Below, piece by piece: positions 1-10,949 of a stretch of DNA of 64,000 bases. Under the pieces are notes generated by a model that worked only from the letters and a program-made list of their open reading frames with translations, had not been told where the DNA came from and ran no database searches. Within the stretch, counting starts at the first letter, position 1, and the number at the start of each line of letters is the position of its first letter. Position numbers and translations under genes: made by a program. The stretch is from Shewanella sp. 10N.286.48.A6 (GTDB lineage: Bacteria > Pseudomonadota > Gammaproteobacteria > Enterobacterales > Shewanellaceae), in contig NZ_MCVI01000034.1 in NCBI RefSeq assembly GCF_002873135.1, forward strand, positions 62,001 to 126,000, read 5' to 3'.

Positions 1-516
<516 letters not shown>

Positions 517-579
517 AGAGCGAACCAATGGCGGTGTATATTTTGACTTCTATAGCTAAAATGTCACCGCCTGATAATT

Positions 580-1482
580 ATGAAACCAATTTTTGTTCGT
601 GGTATATCGCAACAATTTAGATTAACACTGGCAATTATCTTGTCGGTGGTATTACTTATCGCTAATGATCGCCTAGAACCTCTTCGTCAGTCCATTTCTT
701 CTGTTTTAAGCCCGCTTCAATATTTAGCTAATGTCCCTGGTGTGATGCTGGATTGGTCTGCCGATTCTATTGCTACCCGTAATATGTTGGCGATACAAAA
801 CAAAGAGTTGATGCGCCAGCAATTACTGATGTCTGAGCGTTTACAACGTTTTGAACACTTGAGACAAGAAAATGAGCGCCTTAGAGCCTTACTCGGCTCA
901 CCGGTGCACATGGACTCGCGTAAAGTTGTCGCAGAAGTGATGGAAGTGGCAAGCGATCCTTTCAGGCATTATGTGGTACTTAACCACGGCGCTCGCACAG
1001 GGGTATTCGTCGGCCAGTCGGTTGTCGATGCCAAAGGCGTTGTTGGCCAAGTGGTTGAAGTGAGTGAACTTACCAGTCGAGTATTATTATTGACTGATAC
1101 CAGCCACGGTATTCCGGTGCGAATTACCCGTAATGATGTTCGCGCCATTGCTCAGGGCACCGGTGATATCGATGAAATCGAATTACGCCATGTGGCTAAA
1201 AGTACCGACGTTAAAGTGGGTGACTTACTGGTGACATCGGGTCTTGGTAAGCGTTTTCCTGAAGGTTATCCAGTGGCGCGAGTGATGAACATTTCTCGTG
1301 ATGCTGGCCAAAGTTACTCAGTTATTTCTGCGCAGCCATTAGCGGCCTTAGACCGTATCCGTTATGTATTATTGATTTGGCCTGATGAAGACCTTGAGTC
1401 TCTCAAGCCAACATTAGTCTCCGATATTCCTCCCCTTGAGGCAGATGCTGAATTAGTGACCGATACTGAGGTGAGCCAATGA
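580..1482 (+). CDS. mreC: Rod-shape-determining protein MreC
   Basis: MreC, 300 residues, is a bitopic inner-membrane protein that links the MreB cytoskeleton to periplasmic wall-synthesis enzymes. A short basic N-terminus is followed by one membrane segment (about residues 12-29, LTLAIILSVVLLIAND), a charged coiled-coil stretch (about 65-105, rich in Leu, Gln, Glu and Arg) and the beta-rich periplasmic domain with the family motif GDLLVTSGLGKRFPEGYPVA near residues 212-231. The length is slightly below that of E. coli MreC. Its stop overlaps the mreD start as ATGA, so the two are probably translationally coupled. Confidence 0.96.
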   Translation: MKPIFVRGISQQFRLTLAIILSVVLLIANDRLEPLRQSISSVLSPLQYLANVPGVMLDWSADSIATRNMLAIQNKELMRQQLLMSERLQRFEHLRQENERLRALLGSPVHMDSRKVVAEVMEVASDPFRHYVVLNHGARTGVFVGQSVVDAKGVVGQVVEVSELTSRVLLLTDTSHGIPVRITRNDVRAIAQGTGDIDEIELRHVAKSTDVKVGDLLVTSGLGKRFPEGYPVARVMNISRDAGQSYSVISAQPLAALDRIRYVLLIWPDEDLESLKPTLVSDIPPLEADAELVTDTEVSQ

Positions 1483-1967
1483 GTGCGCATATTGCCAATG
1501 GCCGCATGGTGGTGTTGATCACCATTTTTGTCAGTATGATGTTTCAAATCATGCCGCTGCCGCCCATTGTTGAAGCTTGGCGACCAGATTGGTTGTTAAT
1601 GGTAATGATTTATTGGGCGATGGCACTGCCACATCGTTATAGCGTACTTACCGCATGGGTCGTTGGCGTGCTGCTTGATGTGCTGCTTGGCGCGACCTTA
1701 GGGGTGCGCTCGTTAGCCTTTTCGATTGTCATTTATCTCATTGTGATCCAATCCCAAAGGTTACGTAACTTTACCCGTTGGCAGCAGTCTATATTAGTGG
1801 CGCTGTTTGTGTGTTTATATCATTTTATTATTTATTGGGTCGAATTTGTAATTAACGGTGTTGGCTTCGATTGGTCAATGTTCTTACCTGCGATCTCCAG
1901 TATTTTCATGTGGTGGTGGTTTTTTTGGGTGCTACGCAACATTCGTCGACGTTATAAGGTTCGCTAA
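1479..1967 (+). CDS. mreD: Rod-shape-determining protein MreD
   Basis: MreD, 162 residues, is a small polytopic inner-membrane protein of the elongasome. Nearly the whole chain is hydrophobic, with five or six membrane segments, the family pattern [19 protein letters not shown] at about residues 35-53, and a basic end ([10 protein letters not shown]). The start ATG overlaps the mreC stop by four bases, and the maf start follows two bases after its stop, so mreC-mreD-maf look cotranscribed and coupled. Sequence divergence is high in this family, but position and topology leave little doubt. Confidence 0.95.
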   Translation: MSAHIANGRMVVLITIFVSMMFQIMPLPPIVEAWRPDWLLMVMIYWAMALPHRYSVLTAWVVGVLLDVLLGATLGVRSLAFSIVIYLIVIQSQRLRNFTRWQQSILVALFVCLYHFIIYWVEFVINGVGFDWSMFLPAISSIFMWWWFFWVLRNIRRRYKVR

Positions 1968-1969
1968 GT

Positions 1970-2557
1970 ATGAGTTGGGTTCTTGCTTCAACATCGCCAC
2001 GCCGCAAAGAGTTACTGGCCCAAGCTGGGTTTTCAGATGCTGGATTTTCTTTTAAGCAGGTAGCACCTGATATTGATGAATCACATATTGCTGGTGAGTC
2101 AGCCGCCGATTTCGTGCTGCGATTAGCTAAAGAAAAAGCCGCTGCAGGCTTGGCCTTGTGTACTGAAATCGACGATGCCAAAGTATTAGGCTCAGATACG
2201 ATAGTGGTGCTAGGTGAACAGATTTTAGGTAAGCCAGTAGACAGACAAGATGCTCAAGCTATTTTAGCGTCATTGTCGGGGCAAACCCATCAAGTCATGA
2301 CAGCTGTTGCAGTGACTGATGGCACTACAACCCTAACAAGGCTTTGCCAAACGGCGGTAACCTTTTGTGAGTTATCCGCCCAGACTATTGATGCCTATAT
2401 TGATACCCAAGAGCCAATGGATAAAGCTGGCGCTTATGGTATTCAAGGATTAGGTGGCTGTTTTGTACAGGCAATTACAGGCAGTTATTCTGCCGTTGTC
2501 GGGTTACCGTTAGTAGAGACTCGCGAACTACTCATTGAAATGAACCTGATTAAATAA
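1970..2557 (+). CDS. maf: Maf family nucleotide pyrophosphatase (YhdE type)
   Basis: Maf/HAM1-fold house-cleaning enzyme of 195 residues. The YhdE branch is known to hydrolyse dTTP, UTP and some modified nucleotides to monophosphate plus pyrophosphate, keeping them out of nucleic acids. The N-terminal signature [12 protein letters not shown] (residues 5-16) and the catalytic block [16 protein letters not shown] with its conserved Asp (about residue 76) are present, as is the YGIQGLGG segment before the C-terminal helix. It lies directly behind mreD, the conserved location of yhdE in enterobacteria. Assignment to the dTTP/UTP branch is inferred from this location. Confidence 0.93.
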   Translation: MSWVLASTSPRRKELLAQAGFSDAGFSFKQVAPDIDESHIAGESAADFVLRLAKEKAAAGLALCTEIDDAKVLGSDTIVVLGEQILGKPVDRQDAQAILASLSGQTHQVMTAVAVTDGTTTLTRLCQTAVTFCELSAQTIDAYIDTQEPMDKAGAYGIQGLGGCFVQAITGSYSAVVGLPLVETRELLIEMNLIK

Positions 2558-2651
2558 ATAACACTCCTTTAGGTTATCTGTCTTTGACACTGAGCTGCAG
2601 AAGTTGGCTCGATAACCCATATCGTATAACAAGACGTTAAACAGGTGGCTT

Positions 2652-4142
2652 ATGCAAACTAAAGCTCAGCGTAAAAAAGGCTCTGAATTACTGATTAACG
2701 TGACGCCAACAGAAGCGAGAGTCGCGCTGGTTGAGCATGGCGTACTGCAAGAAGTCCATATTGAACGACGTATGAAGCGTGGTTTAGTGGGTAATATTTA
2801 CAAAGGTAAAATCAGTCGGGTGCTACCTGGCATGCAAGCCGCTTTTGTGGATATTGGTCTTGAAAAAGCTGCATTTTTACATGCTTCAGATATTGTTCCC
2901 CATACTGAATGTGTTGCCGATGTTGAAAAAGGCAACTTTGTGGTGCGTGATATTGCCGAATTAGTCAGGCAAGGTCAGGACATCATAGTGCAAGTGGTGA
3001 AAGATCCCCTTGGCACTAAAGGCGCCCGCCTGACTACCGATATCACTTTGCCATCACGCTACTTAGTCTTTATGCCCGGTTCAAGCCATGTAGGCGTGTC
3101 TCAGCGTATCGAAGAAGAGACTGAGCGGGCTCGCTTAAAAGCCATTACCGAACCTTATGTTGACGAGGATGGAGGCTTTATTATTCGCACCGCTGCTGAA
3201 GGCGTGGGCGATGATGAACTGGCTCAAGACGCGGCGTTTTTGCGCCGGGTATGGAAAAAAGTCTGCGAGCGTAGAAAGCGCAAAGGCGCGACTTTGTTGT
3301 ATCAAGACTTAGCCCTACAGGTGCGGATTATTCGTGACTTTGTTGGCACTGAACTTGACCATATTCAAGTGGATTCTCGACGCACTTTTGCAGAGCTGCA
3401 GGGTTTTGCCCAAGAATTTATGCCTGAAATTGCTGAAAAGCTCGAACATTACTCAGGGCCAGCCCCCATTTTTGAACTCTATGACGTTGAAAATGAAATT
3501 CAGCGCGCATTGGGGCGTAAAGTCGAATTAAAGTCTGGCGGCTATTTAATTATTGATCAAACTGAAGCTATGACCACAGTCGATATTAATACCGGCGCTT
3601 TTGTGGGGCATCGTAACTTAGCCGAGACCATTTTTAATACTAACCTTGAAGCCACTCAAGCGATTGCTAGGCAGCTGCGGTTACGTAATTTAGGTGGCAT
3701 TATCATTATCGACTTTATTGATATGCTAAATGATGAACATAAAAAGCGGGTGCTAGACAGCTTAAATAGCGCTTTAGCGAACGACAGAGTTAAAACCAGT
3801 GTCAGCGGTTTTTCGGGTTTAGGTTTAGTGGAAATGACCCGTAAGCGCACCCGTGAAAGTTTAGAGCACGTCGTCTGCGGCGAGTGCCCAGCTTGCCAAG
3901 GTACTGGCTCAATGAAAACCGTTGAAACTGTTTCTTATGAAGTGTTTAGAGAAATCATTCGCTTGAATCGTGCTTACCAAGCAGATGAGTTTTTATTGTA
4001 TTGCTCGCCTGCGGTTTATAAGAGCTTAAGCAATGAAGAAGGGCATTTATTAGCCGAGCTTGAAGTGTATATCGGTAAACGTATTAGACTGCAAAATGAA
4101 ACCTTATATACCCAAAATAAGTATGACGTGGTGATGGTGTAG
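2652..4142 (+). CDS. rng: Ribonuclease G
   Basis: RNase G, 496 residues, an endoribonuclease that matures the 5' end of 16S rRNA and cuts some mRNAs. An S1-like RNA-binding domain (about residues 38-130, with GNIYKGKISRVLPGMQAAFVDIG) is followed by the 5'-sensor and catalytic regions. The two metal-binding aspartates fall at D311 (VDINTG) and D354 (IDFIDML), 43 residues apart as in RNase E. The zinc-link cysteines CPAC are at 412-415. There is no long C-terminal scaffold, which separates it from RNase E. ATG at 2652 has a good AGGTGG ribosome site. The stop overlaps the following GTG start by one base. Confidence 0.97.
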   Translation: MQTKAQRKKGSELLINVTPTEARVALVEHGVLQEVHIERRMKRGLVGNIYKGKISRVLPGMQAAFVDIGLEKAAFLHASDIVPHTECVADVEKGNFVVRDIAELVRQGQDIIVQVVKDPLGTKGARLTTDITLPSRYLVFMPGSSHVGVSQRIEEETERARLKAITEPYVDEDGGFIIRTAAEGVGDDELAQDAAFLRRVWKKVCERRKRKGATLLYQDLALQVRIIRDFVGTELDHIQVDSRRTFAELQGFAQEFMPEIAEKLEHYSGPAPIFELYDVENEIQRALGRKVELKSGGYLIIDQTEAMTTVDINTGAFVGHRNLAETIFNTNLEATQAIARQLRLRNLGGIIIIDFIDMLNDEHKKRVLDSLNSALANDRVKTSVSGFSGLGLVEMTRKRTRESLEHVVCGECPACQGTGSMKTVETVSYEVFREIIRLNRAYQADEFLLYCSPAVYKSLSNEEGHLLAELEVYIGKRIRLQNETLYTQNKYDVVMV

Positions 4143-7100
4143 TGCCCAAGAGTAAAACCTTAATTGCGTGCAGAATATGCTTTCAATCAGTAGCCGTAGT
4201 CTTGGTACTATTCGCGCTAGCGGTCAGTCTTATCCGCGGTTTGCTGCCACATTTACCTGAAGTGCGTTCAGAAATTGTTGATTATTTATATCAGCAATAT
4301 CAGCTTGAGGTTCAAGTGGGTGAGGTTTCTGCTGAATGGCAGGCCTATGGCCCCGCTTTAACCGTCAGTAATATCGTGATCCCGCCGCAGCAAGCTATAC
4401 CAGTGACTGCAATTGCCAGCAAGGTACATCTAAAACTGGATTTTTGGCAAACGCTACTTAGCCTTAGCCCGCAAATCGAAACGGTCAAGTTTGATGGCAT
4501 TCATGTGGCATTGAACATGGATGCGCTTGCAAGCTCTGAGGCCACATCAGCTGCTGCCACAGATCTCGATTGGCTCTATGCGCTATTGTTAGAGCAACTA
4601 GAGACTTTTTCAATCAGTGATGGCACCTTACAATTACTCAGTAACAGCCATGATTATCGGCCGATATTTATTAGTAATTTAACTTGGCATAATATGGCGG
4701 GCATGCACAGAGCTAAAGGCTTTATACATCTTGATGAGCAAGCTTCAGAAAAAGAGCTACTGGCTTTAAGAGTTGATTTAAAAGGCAGTGGTTATCAACC
4801 CGATAATCTTAAGGGCCAAGTGTATATCTCGGCTGAGTCGTTGGACTTGGGGGAATGGGCATCAAGACAACATGAGAAAGAGTTAAAGCTTGATAGTATT
4901 GAATTTGAAGGCATTGTAAATTTAAAAGCTTGGCTCGGGTTTGAGCACCGCACCATTAATACTGGTTTATTAGTCTTTGAGCCAAGTTGGCTACAATGGC
5001 ATGGGACTACTGAGTCGCAGAAATTTGAAATTGGTGGCGGCGCGTTAACTTGGCAACCCAGTGATAACGGCTGGCAGATTAATAGCTATGACCTTGATTT
5101 TAAAACGAATGAGCAAGCTTGGCCTGAGTTACAGCTGTCTTTAAAAACCAACTACCGTGACTTATCCGTTAGCGTTAATCAAATCGCCCCAGAAATGCTG
5201 ACACCATTATTGCCGTTAATCCCGTCAATGGGCCTTAAAGGGGTTGAGCAATGGGGTAAATTGCAACCACAGGGCAGTATTGGGCCGCTGCAATTACTCA
5301 AAGTTGCCGATAAACCGCTATTGTTTAAAACTGATATTAAACAACTGCAATGGCAAGCTGCGGGGAATATTCCCGGCAGTAAACCCATTGATGGCAGCCT
5401 TTCTTGGGCTAATAATCTATTAAGTGCCGAGTTTCCTGCGCAGCAATATCAGCTAGATTTTCAAGATGGTTTTGAAGCGCCGCTAACATTATCGGCTGAT
5501 GCATTTAAAGCGCAGTATAGTTTAGCTAAATCACGGCTTACCTTACCCAAAGTCCATTTTTACAATGATGATATTGATCTCGCCGCATCAATGCAGCTGG
5601 ATATGGCTGCGCAAGCGCACTTGGCGTTAAATGCTAATGTGGCTATCAGCAATGCTGCCAATGCAGGGCGTTATTTCCCTCTTAAAACCATGAGTGATGA
5701 TTTAGTCAGTTATCTAAACCAGGCTATTCTCAAAGGTCATATTCCTGATGCGCAAGTTGTGTGGCATGGTGATCTAAGCGGTTTTCCTTATCAAGACAGT
5801 TCAGGTATTTTTCAAGCTGGGTTTAACCTTAATGACGGCGCATTTGAGTTTCAGCCTGATTGGCCCAAAGTTGATGATTTGAGCTTATATGCCTTATTTG
5901 AAAATGCCGCCATGGATATCATGATTAATAAGGGCAAATTATTAGACGTAAATGCTGCTGGCGCCCATGTTTATATTCCGTTTATGGGTAAAGATACCAC
6001 CTTAAAAATTGAAGCTGAAATCGCGGCAACAGCAGCGGCTGCAAAAACGCTTATTGATAACTCGCCTTTGCAATCATCTGTGGGGACGACCTTGGATGTG
6101 GTACAAATTTCAGGGGATATTATCAGTGATTTAGATTTAACCATTCCGCTGTATGAGGGCGGTGTTGCTGACAATAAAGGCTTAATTCATTTTAACGATA
6201 ACCAGGTGTTTATCGCCACACCAGGGCTTAACTTGGAAAAAGTAAATGGCACTGTGGCATTTATTAATGCTGAAGTTAACGGCAATCAAATCAACGCAGA
6301 TTTATTTGAGCAGCCACTGACATTTGATTTTGGCACCAACAAAACCTCAGCTGATGATTTAGCCTTAAGCGTTGGTTTAAAAGGATTGTGGGATTTAGAC
6401 AATCTACCTGATTATATTGATAACCCGTTATCTGACTATTATTCCGGTCAACTGGATTGGGATGGCGGGGTCACTATGATATTTGATCCCACAGGTTACA
6501 GCCTGCAAGTACAGCTTAACTCAGACTTAGTTGGCGCTGAATTATCCTTACCTGCGCCGTTTACAAAAGCAGCCGCTACGCCTACCCGATTAAGTGCAGA
6601 GCTTATTGGCGATAATAAACAGGCCTCATTGGGGCTTAAACTAGCGAAACAAGCTGAGTTTTGGGGCGGCTTCAATCAACAAAGTGGTGATAATTTAGCC
6701 CATTATGATCTGATCTTGGGGCGTCAGTTTAAGTTAGGCGACAAGCTTGCCAAAGACCAAGGTCATATCATTATTGATTTACCTGATGCGGTGCTGACTC
6801 AGTGGCTGCCGATCATCAGTCAATTTACCGATAAGGCAAGCTCAAGTATCGATCTTCCAGATACCACGGCTGCGGCACTGGTAAATACTGAAGAGGAAAT
6901 GGCCAGTATTTTTGCCAATAAGCCTGCAGCTGAGTCAGCCGTGGTTGATACTGTGACAGCCCATGCAGCGGAAACCTCAGCGCCCACTGAAAACCAGCCT
7001 AGCACCACAGAAGCTACCCTAACGCGGCCAAAAGCTAGCTTCTTCCCGCCGCTAGCGTTAATTGATGCCAAGGTGGGTAAATTAGATATTTTAGCCCAAG

Positions 7101-8494
7101 ACTTTAATCAACTGAGTTTTAGCGCCAAGCCGTTAGAGCATGTATGGCGTTTTGATGTTTTGTCACAAGAATTTGATGGGCGGATTGATTTTTATTCCAG
7201 TTGGCGTGAACAAGGCTTAAAAGTTGTTGCCAGTAAATTGCATTTAACGCCCAGGGTTAAACCTGCTGAAGAAGCGGAGTTCAGCCCAGATAATATGCTC
7301 GATAATTTACCGCCATTAGCTGTGGATGTGGATGATTTTGGCATCTACGATAGGCGTCTGGGCCATTTAGTGCTGCAGGGTATTCCTTATGAAGACGGTT
7401 ATCGCTTTCAAACATTAACCCTCACCCGGCCCATTGTTAGCTTGCAAGCTACTGGCGATTGGACCTTTAAAGATGGCAAAAACCTGACTAAGTTTGATGT
7501 TAAATTGAAAGCCAGTAAATTTGATGCATTGTCAGAAGTCCTTGGGATTAACCCCGGCTTAAAAGACGCCCCCCTTGATTTAGTTGGTGAGTTTTCATGG
7601 CAGGGCCCGCCTTATGGTTTCTCATTAGACACCCTAAACGGTAAATTACGTTTTGATATGGGCAAAGGTTACTTATCTGAAATTAGTGATAAAGGTGCGC
7701 GGATATTCTCGCTATTTAGCCTAGATTCTATAGTGCGTAAGTTATCTTTAGATTTTTCTGATGTGTTTGGTAAAGGGTTACACTTTGACTCGTTCGGGGG
7801 CTCACTTAATATCGATAACGGTGTGGTTAAAACCACTGACACTGAAATGGATGCGATTGCCGGTAATATGAAAGTGCGTGGTTATACTGATTTAACCACC
7901 CAAAGTTTAAATTATGATATTCGCTTTATTCCGCAATTGGCATCAAGTGTGCCTACAGTGGTATTGCTCAGTACCAGCGCATGGACTTTAGGCTTAGGTG
8001 CCTTTGCCTTGACCAAGGTATTAGAGCCTGTGATTGAGGTTATTTCTGAAATTCGTTTTCGCCTTGGTGGTACTATGACCGAGCCACAATTAGAAGAGCT
8101 TGAGCGAAAAAGTAAAGAAATCGAAATCCCAGAATCAATTTTGCCAAGAACGCCAGCAACACAAGTCAGCCCTGATAAGGTCGGGGCAGGTACGGTAAGC
8201 TCGGAAGCTATTAGCTCTAAAGCTGAGAGTGTAGAACTAAACCGCTCTGAAAATCAGCCGAATGCAACTGATGTTAATAAAGCTAATGTTAATGACGCTG
8301 GTGTTAATGAAGTAGATGCTACTGACATAAACCTAAAAGCAGATGAAGCAGCCACAGAGGCCGCAGCCAATATCGTGTCCTTTAGCCTGTATCATCGACA
8401 ATGCCAAGGAGGCGCCAATGCAAGTCAGTTTATTGCAATGTCAAAGCAGCACAGATGTCAAAGCCAATCTGGCCTTTATCGACTCGCAGCTTAG
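4142..8494 (+). CDS. yhdP: YhdP family AsmA-like envelope protein
   Basis: Very large (1450 residues) inner-membrane-anchored protein of the YhdP/AsmA-like group. YhdP, TamB and YdbH are known to carry phospholipids across the periplasm to the outer membrane along a groove of beta strands. One membrane anchor lies at about residues 12-32; the rest is predicted repetitive beta structure. The conserved C-terminal block is at about residues 1170-1330, with FDSFGGSLNIDNGVVKT and FRLGGTMTEPQLEELERKSK. After about residue 1345 comes a low-complexity Asn/Asp/Ala/Val tail. GTG start overlaps the rng stop. The last 77 bases overlap the next gene in another frame; the final 20 or so residues look unlike the family and may result from a frameshift. 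Confidence 0.93.
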   Translation: MPKSKTLIACRICFQSVAVVLVLFALAVSLIRGLLPHLPEVRSEIVDYLYQQYQLEVQVGEVSAEWQAYGPALTVSNIVIPPQQAIPVTAIASKVHLKLDFWQTLLSLSPQIETVKFDGIHVALNMDALASSEATSAAATDLDWLYALLLEQLETFSISDGTLQLLSNSHDYRPIFISNLTWHNMAGMHRAKGFIHLDEQASEKELLALRVDLKGSGYQPDNLKGQVYISAESLDLGEWASRQHEKELKLDSIEFEGIVNLKAWLGFEHRTINTGLLVFEPSWLQWHGTTESQKFEIGGGALTWQPSDNGWQINSYDLDFKTNEQAWPELQLSLKTNYRDLSVSVNQIAPEMLTPLLPLIPSMGLKGVEQWGKLQPQGSIGPLQLLKVADKPLLFKTDIKQLQWQAAGNIPGSKPIDGSLSWANNLLSAEFPAQQYQLDFQDGFEAPLTLSADAFKAQYSLAKSRLTLPKVHFYNDDIDLAASMQLDMAAQAHLALNANVAISNAANAGRYFPLKTMSDDLVSYLNQAILKGHIPDAQVVWHGDLSGFPYQDSSGIFQAGFNLNDGAFEFQPDWPKVDDLSLYALFENAAMDIMINKGKLLDVNAAGAHVYIPFMGKDTTLKIEAEIAATAAAAKTLIDNSPLQSSVGTTLDVVQISGDIISDLDLTIPLYEGGVADNKGLIHFNDNQVFIATPGLNLEKVNGTVAFINAEVNGNQINADLFEQPLTFDFGTNKTSADDLALSVGLKGLWDLDNLPDYIDNPLSDYYSGQLDWDGGVTMIFDPTGYSLQVQLNSDLVGAELSLPAPFTKAAATPTRLSAELIGDNKQASLGLKLAKQAEFWGGFNQQSGDNLAHYDLILGRQFKLGDKLAKDQGHIIIDLPDAVLTQWLPIISQFTDKASSSIDLPDTTAAALVNTEEEMASIFANKPAAESAVVDTVTAHAAETSAPTENQPSTTEATLTRPKASFFPPLALIDAKVGKLDILAQDFNQLSFSAKPLEHVWRFDVLSQEFDGRIDFYSSWREQGLKVVASKLHLTPRVKPAEEAEFSPDNMLDNLPPLAVDVDDFGIYDRRLGHLVLQGIPYEDGYRFQTLTLTRPIVSLQATGDWTFKDGKNLTKFDVKLKASKFDALSEVLGINPGLKDAPLDLVGEFSWQGPPYGFSLDTLNGKLRFDMGKGYLSEISDKGARIFSLFSLDSIVRKLSLDFSDVFGKGLHFDSFGGSLNIDNGVVKTTDTEMDAIAGNMKVRGYTDLTTQSLNYDIRFIPQLASSVPTVVLLSTSAWTLGLGAFALTKVLEPVIEVISEIRFRLGGTMTEPQLEELERKSKEIEIPESILPRTPATQVSPDKVGAGTVSSEAISSKAESVELNRSENQPNATDVNKANVNDAGVNEVDATDINLKADEAATEAAANIVSFSLYHRQCQGGANASQFIAMSKQHRCQSQSGLYRLAA

Positions 8495-9248
8495 TGTATT
8501 ACCTCGAAAGGCTAATGAACCGCAACTGGTAGTACTGCCTGAGTGCAGTTTGCTATTTGGTGGTCACGAGCAGCTGCAATTAGCTGTTGCTGCTGTGGAA
8601 GAATCCAGCAAACTTAAACAGCAACTGGCCGCATTAGCTCAGCGTCATCATGTTTATATGGTGGCCGGAACTATCCCGATTTCTGCAGATGCAGCTAGGG
8701 TCTATAGTCGCAGTTACTTATTTGATGATGAAGGCAATACCTTAGGCAGCTATGATAAGTTACACTTATTTGATGTTGAGGTTGCCGATAAAACGCAATC
8801 CTATCGAGAAAGTGATACTTTTTGCCCAGGGGATCGTATCACTGTCATTGACACCCCATTTGGCAAGGTAGGCTTAGCCATTTGCTACGATATACGTTTT
8901 GCTGACTTATTCAGGGCATTAAGGTTAGCGGGGGCAGAAATTATTGCCTTGCCATCTGCATTTACTAAGGTAACAGGCGCAGCCCATTGGCAAACCTTGA
9001 TCCAAGCAAGGGCGATTGAAACCCAGTGTTATTTTCTGGCTGCCGATCAATGGGGTCAGCATAACCAAGGTAGCCGAGAAACCTGGGGCCAAAGTATGAT
9101 AGTAGACCCTTGGGGCAAGATTATCGCTGAGAAAAAGACCGGTCTAGGTTGGGTGAAAGCCCAGCTTGATTTAGCCGCCTTAGCGACCATAAGACAACAA
9201 ATTCCAGTGGCGGCGCACAATCGCTTTATTGCGCCCCAATTAAAATAA
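8418..9248 (+). CDS. Nitrilase-superfamily amidase (deaminated-glutathione amidase-like)
   Basis: Carbon-nitrogen hydrolase of 276 residues. The catalytic triad of the superfamily is visible: Glu in VVLPECS (about residue 44), Lys in YDKLHLFD (about 115) and Cys in [10 protein letters not shown] (about 156). The pattern FDVEV..K.YRES is typical of the Nit1/NIT2 branch, which hydrolyses deaminated glutathione or omega-amides; the exact substrate is inferred. ATG at 8418 is chosen over an earlier in-frame start at 8343 because AAGGAGG sits six bases before it and the protein then begins [10 protein letters not shown] as in relatives. Its 5' end overlaps the yhdP 3' end by 77 bases. The yhdP-nitrilase-tldD order suggests cotranscription. 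Confidence 0.92.
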   Translation: MQVSLLQCQSSTDVKANLAFIDSQLSVLPRKANEPQLVVLPECSLLFGGHEQLQLAVAAVEESSKLKQQLAALAQRHHVYMVAGTIPISADAARVYSRSYLFDDEGNTLGSYDKLHLFDVEVADKTQSYRESDTFCPGDRITVIDTPFGKVGLAICYDIRFADLFRALRLAGAEIIALPSAFTKVTGAAHWQTLIQARAIETQCYFLAADQWGQHNQGSRETWGQSMIVDPWGKIIAEKKTGLGWVKAQLDLAALATIRQQIPVAAHNRFIAPQLK

Positions 9249-9337
9249 ATACTGAATTAGCTAACATATCGAGCGATGAATTAAGTTCGGTGAGACAAGA
9301 ATCCACATACAGGCCATGGGGCTTAAAGAGAGAATTA

Positions 9338-10786
9338 ATGCCATTTTTAGCTCAAGTAGAACAAAGTTTATTACAAGGCGCACTCACCCTTGACGGGCTG
9401 CAAGATTATCTGAACATTATTCATCAGCATAATATTGATTTTTCAGATTTATATTTTCAAGGCAGCCGCCATGAAACCTGGGCGCTTGAAGATGGCATTA
9501 TCAAAGAAGGTAGCTTTCATATTGAGCGCGGAGTCGGTGTTCGTGCCATTACTGGCGAGAAAACCGGTTTCGCTTATGCTGATGAAATTAATCCAGCAGC
9601 ATTACGCGCAGCAGCAGAAGCGGCAAGAGGCATTGCCTTGGCGGGCCAAGAGCACAAAGTACATGCCTTTAAACGTCATGACACCCATAAGCTTTACAGT
9701 AGTGATGACCCCATAGCGGCCATGGAAGAAGCGCCAAAAATTAATTTGCTCAAGCAAACTGATGCCTATATTCGTAGCCTAGATAGCCGCATTATTCAAG
9801 TGGTAGTGAGCTTGTCTGGCGTACATGAAGAAATTTTAGTGGCTGCCAGTGATGGCACCTTAGCGGCGGATATTCGTCCGTTAGTGCGCTTTAATTGTAG
9901 TGTTATTTTAGAAGATAACGGTAAGCGTGAGCGCGGCAGTGCCGGTGGCGGCGGTCGTCATGATTACAGCGTATTTATGGCAACTGATGACGCCGGTTTA
10001 CCTGTGTGTTTTGACTTTGCCCGTGAAGCGGTGCGTCAAGCCCAAGTGAATATCAATGCTATTGATGCCCCAGCAGGTGAAATGGCCGTAGTACTGGGTA
10101 ACGGCTGGCCTGGCGTATTGCTGCATGAAGCAGTAGGTCACGGTTTAGAAGGTGACTTTAACCGTAAAGGCAGCAGTGCCTTTAGCGGTAAAGTCGGTCA
10201 GCAAGTGGCCTCAGAATTAGTTACCGTAGTGGATGATGGCACCATTGTTAATCGCCGTGGTTCATTAAGTATTGATGATGAAGGGGTGCCAACCCAAAAG
10301 ACCACCTTAATCGAAAATGGTATTTTAAAGGGCTATATGCAAGATAAGCTTAATGCGCGTCTAATGGGCGAGCCGACAACCGGTAACGGCCGCCGTGAAT
10401 CTTATGCGCACCTGCCAATGCCACGTATGACTAATACCTATATGGAAGCTGGCACTTCAACGCCTGAAGAAATGATCAAGTCAGTAGAGAAAGGCATTTA
10501 TGCGCCTAATTTTGGTGGCGGCCAAGTGGATATTACCTCAGGCAAATTTGTGTTCTCAGCCTCAGAAGCCTACCTGATTGAAAATGGCGAAGTCACCCAA
10601 GCAATTAAAGGGGCTACGCTTATTGGCAACGGTCCAGAAGCCATGAGCCAAATATCTATGGTGGGTAATGATCTGGCCTTAGATCAAGGTGTCGGCGTGT
10701 GCGGTAAAGATGGTCAAAGTGTACCAGTTGGGGTGGGGCAACCTACCTTGAAGTTAGACAGTTTAACCGTTGGCGGCACTGCTTAA
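9338..10786 (+). CDS. tldD: Metalloprotease TldD
   Basis: TldD, 482 residues, zinc-protease subunit that with PmbA/TldE (encoded at 21.2 kb) forms a heteromeric protease known to process microcin B17 and degrade the CcdA antitoxin. The metal site [12 protein letters not shown] is at about residues 263-274, the N-terminal motif [17 protein letters not shown] near 37-53, and Gly-rich C-terminal segments follow. ATG at 9338 is preferred to GTG at 9290: AAAGAGAG lies just upstream and the length then equals E. coli TldD. It closes the mre-to-tldD run; a weak hairpin follows. Confidence 0.96.
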   Translation: MPFLAQVEQSLLQGALTLDGLQDYLNIIHQHNIDFSDLYFQGSRHETWALEDGIIKEGSFHIERGVGVRAITGEKTGFAYADEINPAALRAAAEAARGIALAGQEHKVHAFKRHDTHKLYSSDDPIAAMEEAPKINLLKQTDAYIRSLDSRIIQVVVSLSGVHEEILVAASDGTLAADIRPLVRFNCSVILEDNGKRERGSAGGGGRHDYSVFMATDDAGLPVCFDFAREAVRQAQVNINAIDAPAGEMAVVLGNGWPGVLLHEAVGHGLEGDFNRKGSSAFSGKVGQQVASELVTVVDDGTIVNRRGSLSIDDEGVPTQKTTLIENGILKGYMQDKLNARLMGEPTTGNGRRESYAHLPMPRMTNTYMEAGTSTPEEMIKSVEKGIYAPNFGGGQVDITSGKFVFSASEAYLIENGEVTQAIKGATLIGNGPEAMSQISMVGNDLALDQGVGVCGKDGQSVPVGVGQPTLKLDSLTVGGTA

Positions 10787-10796
10787 CAATGAAACC

Positions 10797-10817
10797 AAGG
10801 TGCCTTAATAGCACCTT
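10797..10817 (+). terminator. Weak hairpin after tldD
   Basis: AAGGTGC pairs with GCACCTT around a seven-base loop, 10 bases after the tldD stop. The following T-rich run is poor, so termination is only possible. Confidence 0.35.
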
Positions 10818-10949
10818 AGTTATTTAGGCCATTCTAATCGACATTGCTTTATATTTAGCTACACTTAACTAACTGTTGTTGATGTAAAAAGTAAAGTTAG
10901 TCACGACTTGCTAATAACATAGAGTAAAAAATCTAATCAGGGTGGTGTA

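Noticed and set aside
8343-8417. Longer amidase start at 8343
   Set aside because: The extra 25 residues are translated from the yhdP tail and lack resemblance to the family; the ATG at 8418 has AAGGAGG.
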